From positions 4,030,001-4,094,000 of the forward strand of contig JADPYG010000088.1 in the NCBI GenBank assembly GCA_017654735.1: a DNA stretch of 64,000 nucleotides. Direction: 5' to 3'. Below are positions 47,234 through 58,426 of this stretch, in pieces. Both the position numbers and the translations under genes were made by a program. Below the pieces are notes generated by a model that made no database searches, was not told the origin of the DNA, and worked only from the letters and a program-made list of their open reading frames with translations. The DNA is from Vishniacozyma victoriae (Eukaryota > Basidiomycota > Tremellomycetes > Tremellales > Bulleribasidiaceae). The stretch's first letter is position 1, and each line of letters begins with the position of its first letter.

Positions 47234-48948
47234 ATGGGGAAATGGGATCAAGGGGAGTATACCCGGGTCTGTCACGACAAATTCAAGAGACTCTTGTTAG
47301 TCCACTCGAATGCGGTGTACACCCAAAACTAATTTATAGCTATGCATCAAAAGAAAAAGGAGCAGTGGAGCACGACATAGATGTAGAGAGGGACTGGAAA
47401 CAATTCATCAAGAACCTTGATCCCGAAAAGAAGACTGCTCAAGCATGTTTCACTTCCCTTGTTTATGTAAGTCCATCTCCCACTGTCAATACGTTCAAGG
47501 CTGATATCCAGGCTTCAAGAGCACCAATCTGTCCTCGACACCATGTTCATAGGGCTGGACCTTCTGTACAAATCCCTAGGGCTTTTAGGCATTACGATAC
47601 ATCCAATGCTCGAACTACGCGACGAACTCGTCCAGCGGTGATGACGAGACGACCAGGCGCACCACCCATCCTACTCGATCATGAAGGAGCGGCAGAATCA
47701 GCCATCAATGCTATGGCTCAAATCGATGCTGGAGTACCAGAAAGGCAATTAACTCATTTCCAAAACTGGCACAACCCCGCACTCGAAAACACGATAGGCC
47801 AGGATGAGCAAGATGTACCTGACGCGCTCTTGGAGGCTAGAATGAGGAGATCAGGAATTATGAACGGCCTCACGCCGCAGGAGGCGGAAGATGTGTATTC
47901 AGCACAGAGGCAGCGAAACGCGCAGAATCGATTCCAGGCGTCCTTTCACGGCCTATCAGACCTTTCTCGCTCCAGACACGAATGGACGGATGACCGACGA
48001 CTACCTTCCCCTCCGGCTGTCTATCTCCCTGGTGACCTCACCCGTGGTCTTCTAAATCCGAATGTAGCGAATGGCTCGTCATTGAACCGAGGCGACGATA
48101 CACCTATATCACTCTCTGGAGCTCGTGGAGGCCGAACTCTGCGACGATTCAGTCTCCCAACATCTTCAACCCCTGACGACGATGACGAACGACCGATCGA
48201 CACATTTGAAGCTCTCAATACCACATATCCCCTTTTCGCGCCACTCGATGATGCAGGACCCTACCCCATTGAAGACATGTTTGATAACGAACTCAGTCAC
48301 GCAGATGAAGACGACGATTCCATAGATGAAACGTTATATCCTGTCCCCGGACCGGACAGTCTCGGGATGCAGGAACGAGGCTACGAGCCCTGGTGGCCTA
48401 CAAGACCTTCAAGGGGTGCGTTGCCCGATACCGACCGCGATCAAACGAATATCCTCGAAACTGCCGATTCGCCATACGAGGTCGTGGGTAGTCCTGATTA
48501 CACTCTTGGACCAGCTTCGCCTAGCACATCCGGTCCTACGTATACCGCACGAGCACGAGCAGAAGTCGATGAACAGCTCGCTTTCGATTTAGATCCCGGA
48601 AGACGCTTGCTTGGGGTCTTTCCTCCCGGTCATATTCCTCCTGCGTGGGATACATTCGATCCGGGCCCACCTCCCATGCCAATCATTCGTCGAAGGCAAA
48701 GAGGTGATGATGATGGTCACGAAGAACAAGGCGAAGCAGGTCGCGATGATGAGACAAGACCAATGCGAAGGGCTAGGATGGATGAGGAGAGTGGGCCGGC
48801 GCCATCGGAGGGGGTGCAACAACGAGTCAGGCGATCGATACCTGTCGAATCCCTTCTGAGCGGCAATGGGAGGGAGAGTGGGGAAAGGGATTCTCGAAGG
48901 AACGGTCTGGTGTTCGATGCGGAGAGTTACATCAATCCCGACCTCTAG
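47234..48948 (+). CDS. Hypothetical disordered protein, 541 aa
   Basis: Exons 47234-47295, 47340-47466 and 47512-48948 give 542 codons with the stop. I chose the ATG at 47234 because it opens MGKWDQGEYTRVCHDKFKRL and joins across a good 44-nt intron (GTTAGT donor, CTAAT branch, ATAG acceptor) to FYASKEKGAVEHDIDVERDW, which looks folded. An unspliced frame from 47077 is longer, but its N-terminus looks like leader sequence. The first 65 residues may form a small domain. The rest is charged and Pro-rich with acidic patches (SHADEDDDSIDETL) and Arg-rich ones (RARMDEESG, RRRQRGDDDG). No known domain is recognised. The protein may be nuclear, given its basic clusters. It is divergent with BUD31, 269 bp away. 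Confidence 0.6.
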
Positions 48949-49148
48949 GTTCTTTGTACGGCACTGGATGCTGTGTATACTGTTGTACATGATGGGACAG
49001 TCGATATTCCGATATACTGTAGAATAATCAACTGTACAGTATCAATTCATTGTTTGTAGCACATTTTTACGACACTTTCATGCATCATGACAGATTCAAA
49101 TTCAAACAATATCTACAATGTTATACTGCAATGTCCAGGTGAGAAAGA

Positions 49149-50130
49149 TTACCATTGTTCAGGCTCATCGACCCATTCTCCCTTCCTCCTCAGACCCCTC
49201 TCCATCTCTCTCAATTCCCGGTACCCTCTCCAACGACTTTCTACTCCAAATTCATCATTCCTCTGAACTCCCAGCTCTCTTCTCAATTCGCCTAAACCCT
49301 GCTCCCACCTCTTCTCCCAGTATACACCTACTAAACTCCTTCCCTGTGCTCCAGTCCTTAGAGCCCATGGGACCCAATCTTGTCGCCATAAAGCTCGGCG
49401 GGAAGAGGTCATGCGGAGGGGCCCGAATGTCGATGAGAGGCCGGCGACGGGGAGGGACATATTACTTAGTTCTACTACCTTCAAAGATAGTTCGTGAACT
49501 AGTGTGGGAGGGAGGGAGAACAATGTATGGTATAGATCGTGGGTTTGGCGGTAACGAAGCATTGTATAGGCTAGGGTTGGCGAGTCAATGTATCGGACCT
49601 GATTGTCAGCTTTGACCTCCCCAGCGAGTTTCTGAAAGCTTACCTTCTCTCGAGAGTCCGGGGATAGGTCACCCCTCTGTAGCCATTCGACATACTCTCT
49701 GCCCAATGTCCCGCGCTTCAAGCTCTTGAGGTGATCAAGATTGACGGTCTGAGACGAAACGATGGGTCGATCTTTCATGATCTGTCTTCCCTCGGGGTGG
49801 GCAACCATGGAAGCATGTAGTGAAGGTAAGAACGTTAAAGCTGTCGACTCGGAGAGTGCAGCGACCAGATCTGATAGTCAGCTTATACGTACACATCGCT
49901 CAAAATAGCTTACCTCCTCGGGTAGTATCCAGTACACCCATGATCCCAGACCCGACCGCAAGCAAGGCGTTCTGAGCAGTGTTTAGGGGTACATGATCAG
50001 GGTAATTCTGCTCCTTACCCTCCTTGAGTAGTCTCGCAGAAGTGGACAGACCAGCACGGCCAATTACGGGAGGCATTATACGAGTAAAAGATCGCAAGAA
50101 TGAAGTTCCGCCCGTTCGCCTAGCTGCCAT
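49149..50130 (-). CDS. COQ4: Ubiquinone biosynthesis protein Coq4
   Basis: Exons 50130-49914, 49870-49644 and 49598-49149 give 297 residues if translation starts at [20 protein letters not shown]. The beginning is Arg/Ser-rich and fits a mitochondrial presequence. The core shows [48 protein letters not shown] ([20 protein letters not shown]) and the HDxxH metal motif as HDLYHTLF with the downstream [13 protein letters not shown]. Coq4 organises the coenzyme Q synthesis complex in the inner mitochondrial membrane and is linked to the C1 oxidative decarboxylation step. The frame continues upstream without a stop into the TBC-domain gene. The second intron is 45 nt, a multiple of three, and has no stop codon. 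Confidence 0.85.
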
Positions 50131-52822
50131 AGCACCCAAGAAGATCGAGGCTTTCATAATCTCGTGACCGGCAGTCTCGGACGATTCGGATCCTACGCGA
50201 CTTCGAGTGGGAAAGAGTCTAGCCGAATTGGCAGAGGGTGGACTGAGTGATTCACTACCCAATCCTGAGAGTGTTGGGGATTCGTCGCGTAAATGTCGAC
50301 CACTCGTACCGGTCGAAGAGGAGTTGCTAGCTTGCCTAGCTGATCCACTGAGTTTAAGGGGTCGAGGACCACCAGGTGCGCCACCGGTCGACGGTCGACC
50401 ATTACCGATTCTATCGGCTGACGGCGAACTAGTGAAAGAGCTCGCCAGGTTTGACAGCTTCTCCGTGAGGCCAGCTACGGGAGATGTGGAAGTAGGTTGG
50501 TCGCTTTCCCTCCTCCTTGCCAGTACGCTGGGTGGTACTTGATTATACCGAATGGTATCTTTTGGTTCGATGAATCTGGGTGGAGGCGACATTGCCTTCA
50601 GCTCGGGAGAGGTATGAGTTGAAGACGCAAAGTCGTATTCCGCCGCATCGGGGGTTGGTTCCTGTGGGCGGACTGATCCCCATAATCGGCCGGCTGCTGC
50701 TCCAATTGAGCTAGTCGCAGACGTGGCGCTGGTGGTAGCAGCCTGCGAGGTCGACCATAACTTGGCTCGCGCCACTGAAGTCCAGCTAGCAGACGCTTTA
50801 GAGAGGTTGCCGATTGATTCGGTTGAAGGCAAAGTAGGAGCGTACTGAGCGAGATTGGGTATCGAAGGTAATTTCGGGGTCCAAGCGAGATAACTTGACG
50901 CCGAGGGTGGCGGGGTACTATCGGGATCATCACCCGATAGACCGGCAAGTCGTCGAGCTTGTCTGACTTTGAATGCTGTTTCGAGTAAAGCATTGACACC
51001 GCCGACCTTGGCTAGAGGAGGTGATTGAAGAAGGTTGAAACCATTGACAAAGGTATCATCGTTGGTACCCTCGTCGCCGTTGGTGTCGTCATCACCCCAT
51101 AATCCGGGTTTACGCCTAGTAACAACTCCGGCGTGATTCAAGCGGGGTTTAAGCAGAATCAGGAGTGCCACGCAGAGATCAAGCATAAGATCAAGTTTGG
51201 GTTGATTCGTTGCGGTCGAAGGAGATTCTGATAGAAGGAAATCCCACACTGGGAAAATAGCAGGTGGAGGTAGAGTGTTGGTGAACATCCCGGTGATCCA
51301 TTGATATGTATAAAGTGGGGTGCCAGGATCAAGATTTCGAGCTCGAAGTGAATCGTAAAGATCGTAGTCGGCCCATTTGACTCGCCTTGCCAACCTATCT
51401 AGGGTGGACTGTAATTCGCTTTCATTGGCAGAAATAGCTGAACCAAGATCGGACAGGATACCCGCCAAGGCCCAGAAAGTCTGTTCCTCTGCCCACTGTT
51501 CTTTCCCATTGGGCCCCATGTATACGAGGTAGAGCGGAACGGCAATGTCGACGAAATGAGTCTTGAAAGGCCATTGTGGGTGTGTTTGACAGAAGACGTA
51601 AAGAAGTCGGATCAGACATTCGGCATGGGTCTCTGGCTGGAGAAGCGATCCGGAGATGGACGACAAGTGGGATTGACCTGGAGCAGGGATTGGTCGAGGC
51701 GAGAGAAGGGTGATGGCGTCCTTGCCTGTTGGTGGATCGGACGGCGTCAGAGAAAGTTTAGGGGTTTGACCTGAACTAGAGCGTGATGAACTGGTAGGAG
51801 GGATAGCGAAAGGTTGCATTGTCGACTGCTCTTCGGGTTCTGGTGAGAGGGTGATTCGGGGCGACAACATCGGTCCTGCATCTTCTGGTGCTGGGCCGAC
51901 CTCCACTGATTTTCCCTTTCCCTTGCTGCTGACAGTATCACTCGAAGCAATACCAGAAGCTCTCCTCCTCGCGTCGGCCTGTCGTTGATGATCGGCAACA
52001 GCAAGTGTCTCAAGTCGCTGAAACAACGCCCTCCTAGATTGCAAGTATTCCACAGCCTTTGCTTTTCCCTTTCCTTTCCCTTTACTCTTCAGCTTCGTCT
52101 GAGTGATTGCAAATTCATCCTCGACAACTCTAGCGGTAGATTCATCCAATTCGCTACCTTCTGACGAAGATGATTCCGATGGTGAATCGACTCCGCGAGA
52201 ACCGTGCGGATCGTCATCGGTGGGTGGAGCGTGCAGTGGTGACCGTCTTGAAGGAGCTGTACGTCTACGAAGCAGATTCAATCGTTTGGTAGCGAGGTGA
52301 ACCTCCTTCGAGATAGACTGTAACAACGCGTCTCGCTCAGATAGGGGTTCCGATGGCTGCACATGAGCTGAGCCCGGAAGGCCGAGATGACAACTACTCA
52401 CTGCTGGTGCATCTTGTACATCGTCCATGAATGTTCCTACGAGTTTCTGATCTGTCAGCATACATGTCTATTGAACAAAGTACGGAATGACTCACATAAT
52501 ACCTCTCCCTATCTTGTTTAGCTGCAGCGCGCCATGACCTCTTTTCAGCGGGCAGAGTTTCTAGCAGGAGGTTGTATGACAATGGTCGCAGGTGTACAGG
52601 TCTATTTGGGATTCCTGGATATCAGCAGATGATATCGAACTCATTTAGCTGACATACCACTAGCGCAGACCTTGCGAAGGGTGGTCATCTCGACACGCTG
52701 TTCAGTCGCATCTCGTGATCCATCCAGCAAAGTCTGGAATGCAAACAGTCTGAGAATCAGCTCAGACACTCTCTGGGGCAAGCGGCAGCTGACCTTGATC
52801 TATGTTCCTCTTCTGGATCCAT
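50131..52822 (-). CDS. TBC (Rab-GAP-like) domain protein, no own stop codon before COQ4
   Basis: The start ATG at 52820-52822 reads [10 protein letters not shown]; further short exons give [20 protein letters not shown] and then [26 protein letters not shown]. That is the usual N-terminal block of a TBC domain. The large exon 49914-52461 contains [60 protein letters not shown] and [20 protein letters not shown], the later helices of a TBC fold. A highly disordered Ser/Pro-rich stretch of about 340 residues follows. The IxxDxxR arginine finger and YxQGM glutamine finger are not recognisable, so GAP activity is doubtful. No stop separates it from COQ4; the end at 50131 is a convention. Confidence 0.6.
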
Positions 52823-53028
52823 GGTGTATAGATGTATAGTGTATTATAATGACAATGGCAAGAATAGAACCAGTTTCCGACGACAATAGAGTGAATGACG
52901 AGGACCATGCGAATGACACGTGTGTCACTTTCCCACGGAGATGAAGCCGCAATTCACGGCAATGGTCTAGGCCGTAAGCAACTGATATCTGATTGTCCGG
53001 CAACCATACTATACTTACCACCGCCAGC

Positions 53029-55182
53029 ATGAAGCTACGCATACGTCCCGCCCTTTTGTCAGATCTAGCATCCAGCTATCGCTTGGCGCAATCATCTCGA
53101 GCCAGCTCCTCCGCCAGTACCTCTGCTTCTACGTCCACTCGCAAACCAGGTCGACCTCGGCGTCCAGATATTCCAGATGAGCTTCGAGAGCAGGGGATCG
53201 CCCCAGAAATAGTCCTCACCTCGACCACGGGCGGTGTGCCGACGAAATCGTATCGACCTGCACCAGCATGGGTCGTAAATTCCAATGGCGAGGAACCACA
53301 CCTCCGGGCGAACCCATGGGCCGACACGTACAAGATCGACAACAGCGAAATTGAGGCGGAATTCGACGACAGCCCTCAGGGTGCATTGGATAGAGGAACT
53401 AAGATGCTTGACCAAGTACCCGATACATCCGAATCCGACACTAGGCAGTCAGCTGAAGATCACGGTACTCGGAGAGAACGGTACAGACCTCACTCATTCG
53501 GACTTTCTACGTCGCGGGCCTCGTCTTCGAGGGGGCAGGGGCAGTCTGGGAAATGGACTATGGACCGCGCTGTCCGCCGAGCTGAAGAGGATGCGCAAAA
53601 CAGCTTTGCGGCAGAAGGACTGGTGGAAAGATTGAGGAGCTCGCCTGCCCCTCTCAACCGCTACGACCCGACTCGAAGTCTACCTGACATTCCGCCGTCA
53701 GAACAATCGCTTGTTGAAGAGTCGGCAACTCAGATCCCAAATCATCCTGGCGAGAGTACATCCCGTCAGCCTGCCCACCGGCTCTCACGCCGCCAGGAAT
53801 CGCATGCGGAACGGGCAGATAGTGCAGACCAACGCACTATTCGATTCAAGACGACAGAGAAGGTGGACCTCAAGGACGGACATCTGGTTTACCACCATGG
53901 GGATCACGTCAGCGATAAAGTATGGTATCACGGCAGCGAGACTAAGATTCCGTACTACAGTCTGAGGGACGCTTGCCCATGCCCAAAGTGTATCGACCCG
54001 TCGACACGACAACGATACCACACGAGCCCGGAGGCATATCGAGAGATTGAGAGCTCCTCGTTTTGCAAAGATGTGCCCAATCTAGCCATGGTACGACATG
54101 AGGAAAACGAAGAAGGAGAAGGACTACGAATCAATTGGTCCACCGAGCACTCGGTGTTCTTCCCCGTTTCGCGACTCCGGGATATAGCTATACCAGGTTC
54201 CGCCATGGCGAACCGTCTGCCGAATCGCGGGCAACGCCGCTTATGGACCACAACAACCATTGAAACCGCTGAACATCTTCATATCCAGTATGAGGATCTC
54301 ATAAATCTCGATAATCGCGATCAGACGCTATTCTACACCCTCAAACAACTTCACACGTACGGTATCGTCGTCATCAAGGGTGTACCAACGAAAAAGACGG
54401 ACAACGCCGACTGTTCGTTGAGGGAGGTCATGGCCTTGATCGGCGAAATCAGAAACACTTTCTACGGCGAGACGTGGAATGTGAGGAATGTCCCCAATAG
54501 CAAGAATGTCGCGTACACCGACGTCAACCTGGGCCTACACGCGGATCTTCTGTGAGTAATGCCCACTTGTCCCACGGCAGAGACTGATTTCAGGTATTTC
54601 TCTTCACCTCCTCGCTTCCAAGCCCTTCACTGCCTTAGGAACAGGGTAGAAGGCGGTTCGTCTTATTTCGTTGACGCGTTCTCCGCGGTCCTGAACATGG
54701 TCCGCGAAAATCCCGACTACGTGGTTCCCAAGATCGACTTTGAATACGACAACGACGGCCACTACCTGCACTACACTCATCCGCTATTCATGGGCTCGGG
54801 GACTGAGTTTGTCATGCTCAACACGGCGGTCAACTGGTCCCCGCCCTTCCAAGGCCTTCCTCGATCGGCGATGCGCAAACGTGGCCAGTCAGAATCGGAA
54901 TGGTATCGGTCTCTTGACCTATTTCAGAAGGCGCTTGAAAAGGAGAAAGAGTGGGAGTTCACAATGGAGGAAGGTGATCTAGTATTATTCGATAATCGTA
55001 GAGTCCTACATGCGAGAAGGGCATTTCGGGATCTCACAGAGGCCGAGAGGGAGGAGCGTGGGGTAGAGATCATAGAGGGAGACTCGTCGAGGTGGTTGAA
55101 GGGGTGTTATCTAGATGGCGAGGTGGTGTGGGACAAATTAGCAGTATTACACCGTCAGTTACACGGTTCAGTTTCAAGATGA
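53029..55182 (+). CDS. Gamma-butyrobetaine / trimethyllysine dioxygenase family, mitochondrial
   Basis: Exons 53029-54551 and 54594-55182 give 703 residues. The start MKLRIRPALLSDLASSYRLA is a plausible mitochondrial presequence, followed by a Ser/Thr/Ala run. About 190 residues of low-complexity sequence precede a zinc-binding segment (RDACPCPKCIDP, near residue 314) like that of human BBOX1. The 2-oxoglutarate/Fe(II) core carries HxD in LGLHADLL near residue 502, and the distal His and 2OG-binding Arg in VLHARRAF near 645. The family makes carnitine from gamma-butyrobetaine or hydroxylates trimethyllysine; the two cannot be separated here by eye. The yeast relative is Aim17. A TauD-like alternative is less likely given the zinc segment. 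The long linker is unusual. Confidence 0.82.
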
Positions 55183-55248
55183 TATCTGCGGTGTAAATGT
55201 GTAAACGTGTAAAGGGCGTTGAGTGATATTCTACCTGCAGGCCCGTGC

Positions 55249-55274
55249 GTGTGTGTGTGTGTGTGTGTGTGTGT
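55249..55274. repeat. GT dinucleotide microsatellite, 13 copies
   Basis: Thirteen uninterrupted GT units lie in the short intergenic space between the dioxygenase stop and the SET gene start. It could form Z-DNA or serve as a length-variable marker; no function is shown. Confidence 0.95.
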
Positions 55275-55372
55275 ATCAATCTAATTCAATTTTCACTTCC
55301 TGACTACACGACTACTCGTATCTACTATTCACATCTACACTTAACAACAGTATATATACTATCATCACGATC

Positions 55373-58127
55373 ATGCCACCCAGAGCGCCGTACATCGACT
55401 ATGAGGAAAACAATCGAATGGCAAGAGTCGCCAAAAGAGTATGTCTAATACATGATCATTTGATGGACGCATTTAGAATCAAGAATGGGCTGGATTTGGA
55501 CGTTGGCTGTCGAGCAACGCCTGACCCACCCTGTGATGGCGTCAGAGACTTGGCTACGCGATACAAGGGCAAGGGTCATGAGCTTTCCCTGGAATTCTTT
55601 ATCATCAAGTGGTGAGTCAACTTGCGTCTGTGCGAGTGGTCACTGAACTACAGTCTCGGTGCCGAAACACTGGTGGAAAACAGTCCAGTTGATCACAAGG
55701 TGTTGGAGCGGTGAGTAAGGTATTGTTAGGCAGAGAAACTAACCTGAAGGATGAAAGAGATGTACTGCGCGTTTGCGGCGAGTCAAGACCTGGAAATTGC
55801 CCAAACCAATCAGTACAGCACCAGCCAGCAATTGATGGCTCGGACAAGAGTACCTCTGAAGGGATCAGCTGTTCTGAAGGGTCTTGAAAGTATTTGCCTC
55901 CCTATTCCCGAAAAGCAACATACTCCGCCAAAATACATCAAGGCGTTCAATGAAGATTACTGTTTCGTGAATGAGAAGGGGAAAGGTTTTATTCAGCTTG
56001 GACCGGCGTCCTTACTGAATGTGAGTCCTCCTTATGGATGAAGTACGCAGTACATCGCTGATATCCCAGCACCACTGCGATGTCGCCACGCGCAACGTCA
56101 AGCCATTCGGCGCAGATCATAAAAGAAGGCTTATAGGAGATGCCATTATCTTTCAGCCAACATTGACTAGGTCAGTAGCTGCGGGGGAGGAGCTTTGTAT
56201 CAACTACGGCAATGACTGGTGTGAGTCTGCTGCAAGTGTATTTGATAATGGGCTGATGACTTACAGTCGGAGACAACAATCGTGACTGGTGCTTCTGTTG
56301 TGTACACTAGTGATGTGCCGCTGATGCCTTAGTCTGTGCTCAAAAGGACATCCTCAAATCATCCTCTTCCCGAGTAATAATTGGACCTCGGTAACCCAAG
56401 CATCGCAGTCGCACTCCAACCATCTCGACGCGCCGCCGACTCCCCGAGCTTCAAGGGCCAAACAACGACTCACCATCGGCGAATCCGCTCGGCCTAAGCT
56501 CGCGACTGCCGTCAAACCGATGGCGACCAGGTCAAAAGTTGGGAGCTCATCACGACGACCAAGCTTTAGGGATCAAGCAGACCTTCAGGATATTTTCGCT
56601 TCTGATGGGGACAAGAGTGAGGGCGAGGATAAGGAGGCGCTGTCGGCCCCAGAAACGAAACGCGCACGCCGAGCATCAAACCCTTCGGCGTCGCGACCGG
56701 CTTCGCGACCGGCTTCCTTTACGGAAACCATCAGGGCAGCCCAGACCAATGTGAGAACCATAAAGAAACATGACATCGGCTCCTCTGATAGTCTCAAGAG
56801 ACATCACGAAAATCGACAAACCACCTCTGAACCCAAAGGACTGCCCACATCGGTCGAAAAGCAAGACACCGGGACCTCAAGTACCACCGTAAACTCACAT
56901 GGTTCGAGCCTCACATCGGAATTCCAACGACTCGCCAAGTCTACGAGCAAGCACGACCAAAAATCCTCGATCACCGCTCCAGATCGAGACGCCCAGAGTG
57001 GGCAGAAGGTATTTGGCTCATGCGCTGCGCCGTCTTCGATCCGCAAACCAAGTTCGACTTCGACCGCAGTTCATATCCTCCAATCAATGTCTCGGCCGTA
57101 CAAAGATCGACCTATAACAGGTGGTCAGACGATCAGAGGGAAATCGGTCCAGGCTCACGGCACCGACAAGTCATCGACTAGCGTTACGACCAAAAAAAGC
57201 TCTGTCTCGACTGTCCAGCCTGCTTGTCCGTCGGCAATACCTGTCTCGAGACCCAAAGAGTACTTCAAAGATCAGCGGCCAATTCCTTCTCAGCCTATTC
57301 TTCCTCCACCTGTCACGACGAAAGCTCCGGCTAGTCAGTCTCAGAGACCACCGATCCCCACTGCTCGACTTCAACTTCCAATCCAAAGTGCGAAGCCCTC
57401 GCAGCCCCTGACTCAGGCTGTCCCCCCTACTAAAATCCCGGCTCGGCAAGCAACTCTTCCAACAAGCCCTACCACTAGGGCTCTACTCGAGTTCATTAGA
57501 CCCGCAGTAGCAGCTTTGAGGGCGTCCAGAGAAGCCGAAACCATCCACGAGGACACTTCTCGGGAAGATACTTCCCTCGATTCACTGGAGGGACCGAATA
57601 TCATGACCCCGCACATGGTCGATGTTCCTGTCGTCCCTTCTGTTCCACAACTCGAATCGCTTAGTCCCCACATGAAGCGGGAAGAGAGTCCGGATCTCGG
57701 ATCAGAATCATCGTATTATGACAGATCATTATACGGAACGTCATCTCCACCTTGTCTACCAGGCGACGACTTCGCACAATTGGCAACCGGTCTTCAACCG
57801 ATGAATGGTAGCCCATCGGCGATCGGTGGTCATTCGGTAAACGGAGGTCAATCATCAAACGGCGGGCCGTCAAACTATGGCACTCGGTCAGTGTGCCAAG
57901 ATCTCGACCCGGATGCTTTGGACGATGAAGAGTTTGAATTGTTGGTGTATGGAGAGAGGATGGAGGGGAGAACCAGCCCTGAAGGGGACGAATCAGTCCC
58001 ACTGGAGGAGAGCAGCGACGCGGAGGCCATGGACATATGCTCCGAGGATGAAGACTTGGGACCGACGAGGAACGGGGGACCGGCTCATGGGGATTCCGTC
58101 CAACAATGGCGGGCAGACGTTGTTTGA
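55373..58127 (+). CDS. SET-domain lysine methyltransferase, Set9/Suv4-20-like
   Basis: Exons 55373-55611, 55654-55710, 55750-56020, 56070-56220, 56267-56288 (22 nt) and 56333-58127 join to 844 residues in one frame. The SET core is visible: GKGFIQLGPASLLNHHCDVA (the NHxC core with SAM-binding residues), VAAGEELCINYGNDWFGDNN and then the post-SET cysteines RDCLCSKGH. The last is rebuilt only by splicing a GTGCTT donor at 56289 to the acceptor at 56332. The pattern FG-NN-DCLC resembles the H4K20 methyltransferase Set9/Suv4-20. The remaining 600 residues are disordered, with Ser, Pro, Gln runs and an acidic end. If the last splice is not used, the protein ends soon after the SET domain. Substrate is inferred from the motif only. 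Confidence 0.68.
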
Positions 58128-58426
58128 AGACAAGTCGTACTTAGCAGGCGCCATCAATACATCGACGAGACTAGTAATAACATATCATCAGGACTATCAC
58201 AAGACGGAGCGGAACGCGGCACTATGGTACACAGAGAGGGGTCTAAGTATCTAATTTCTACACATTCTATGATCTATCTCTATTCTCTATGACACGTCGT
58301 CTATGATACGCTTACAAGTCTTATCTTCATAACATTATGTTCCGCGGGGTCGAGCGACACCATCGTTCCTCGTAGGCGGCAGCGTCTTTTCTTGGTATTC
58401 CGTGCGAGCGCAGATTTTGGCCCGGC

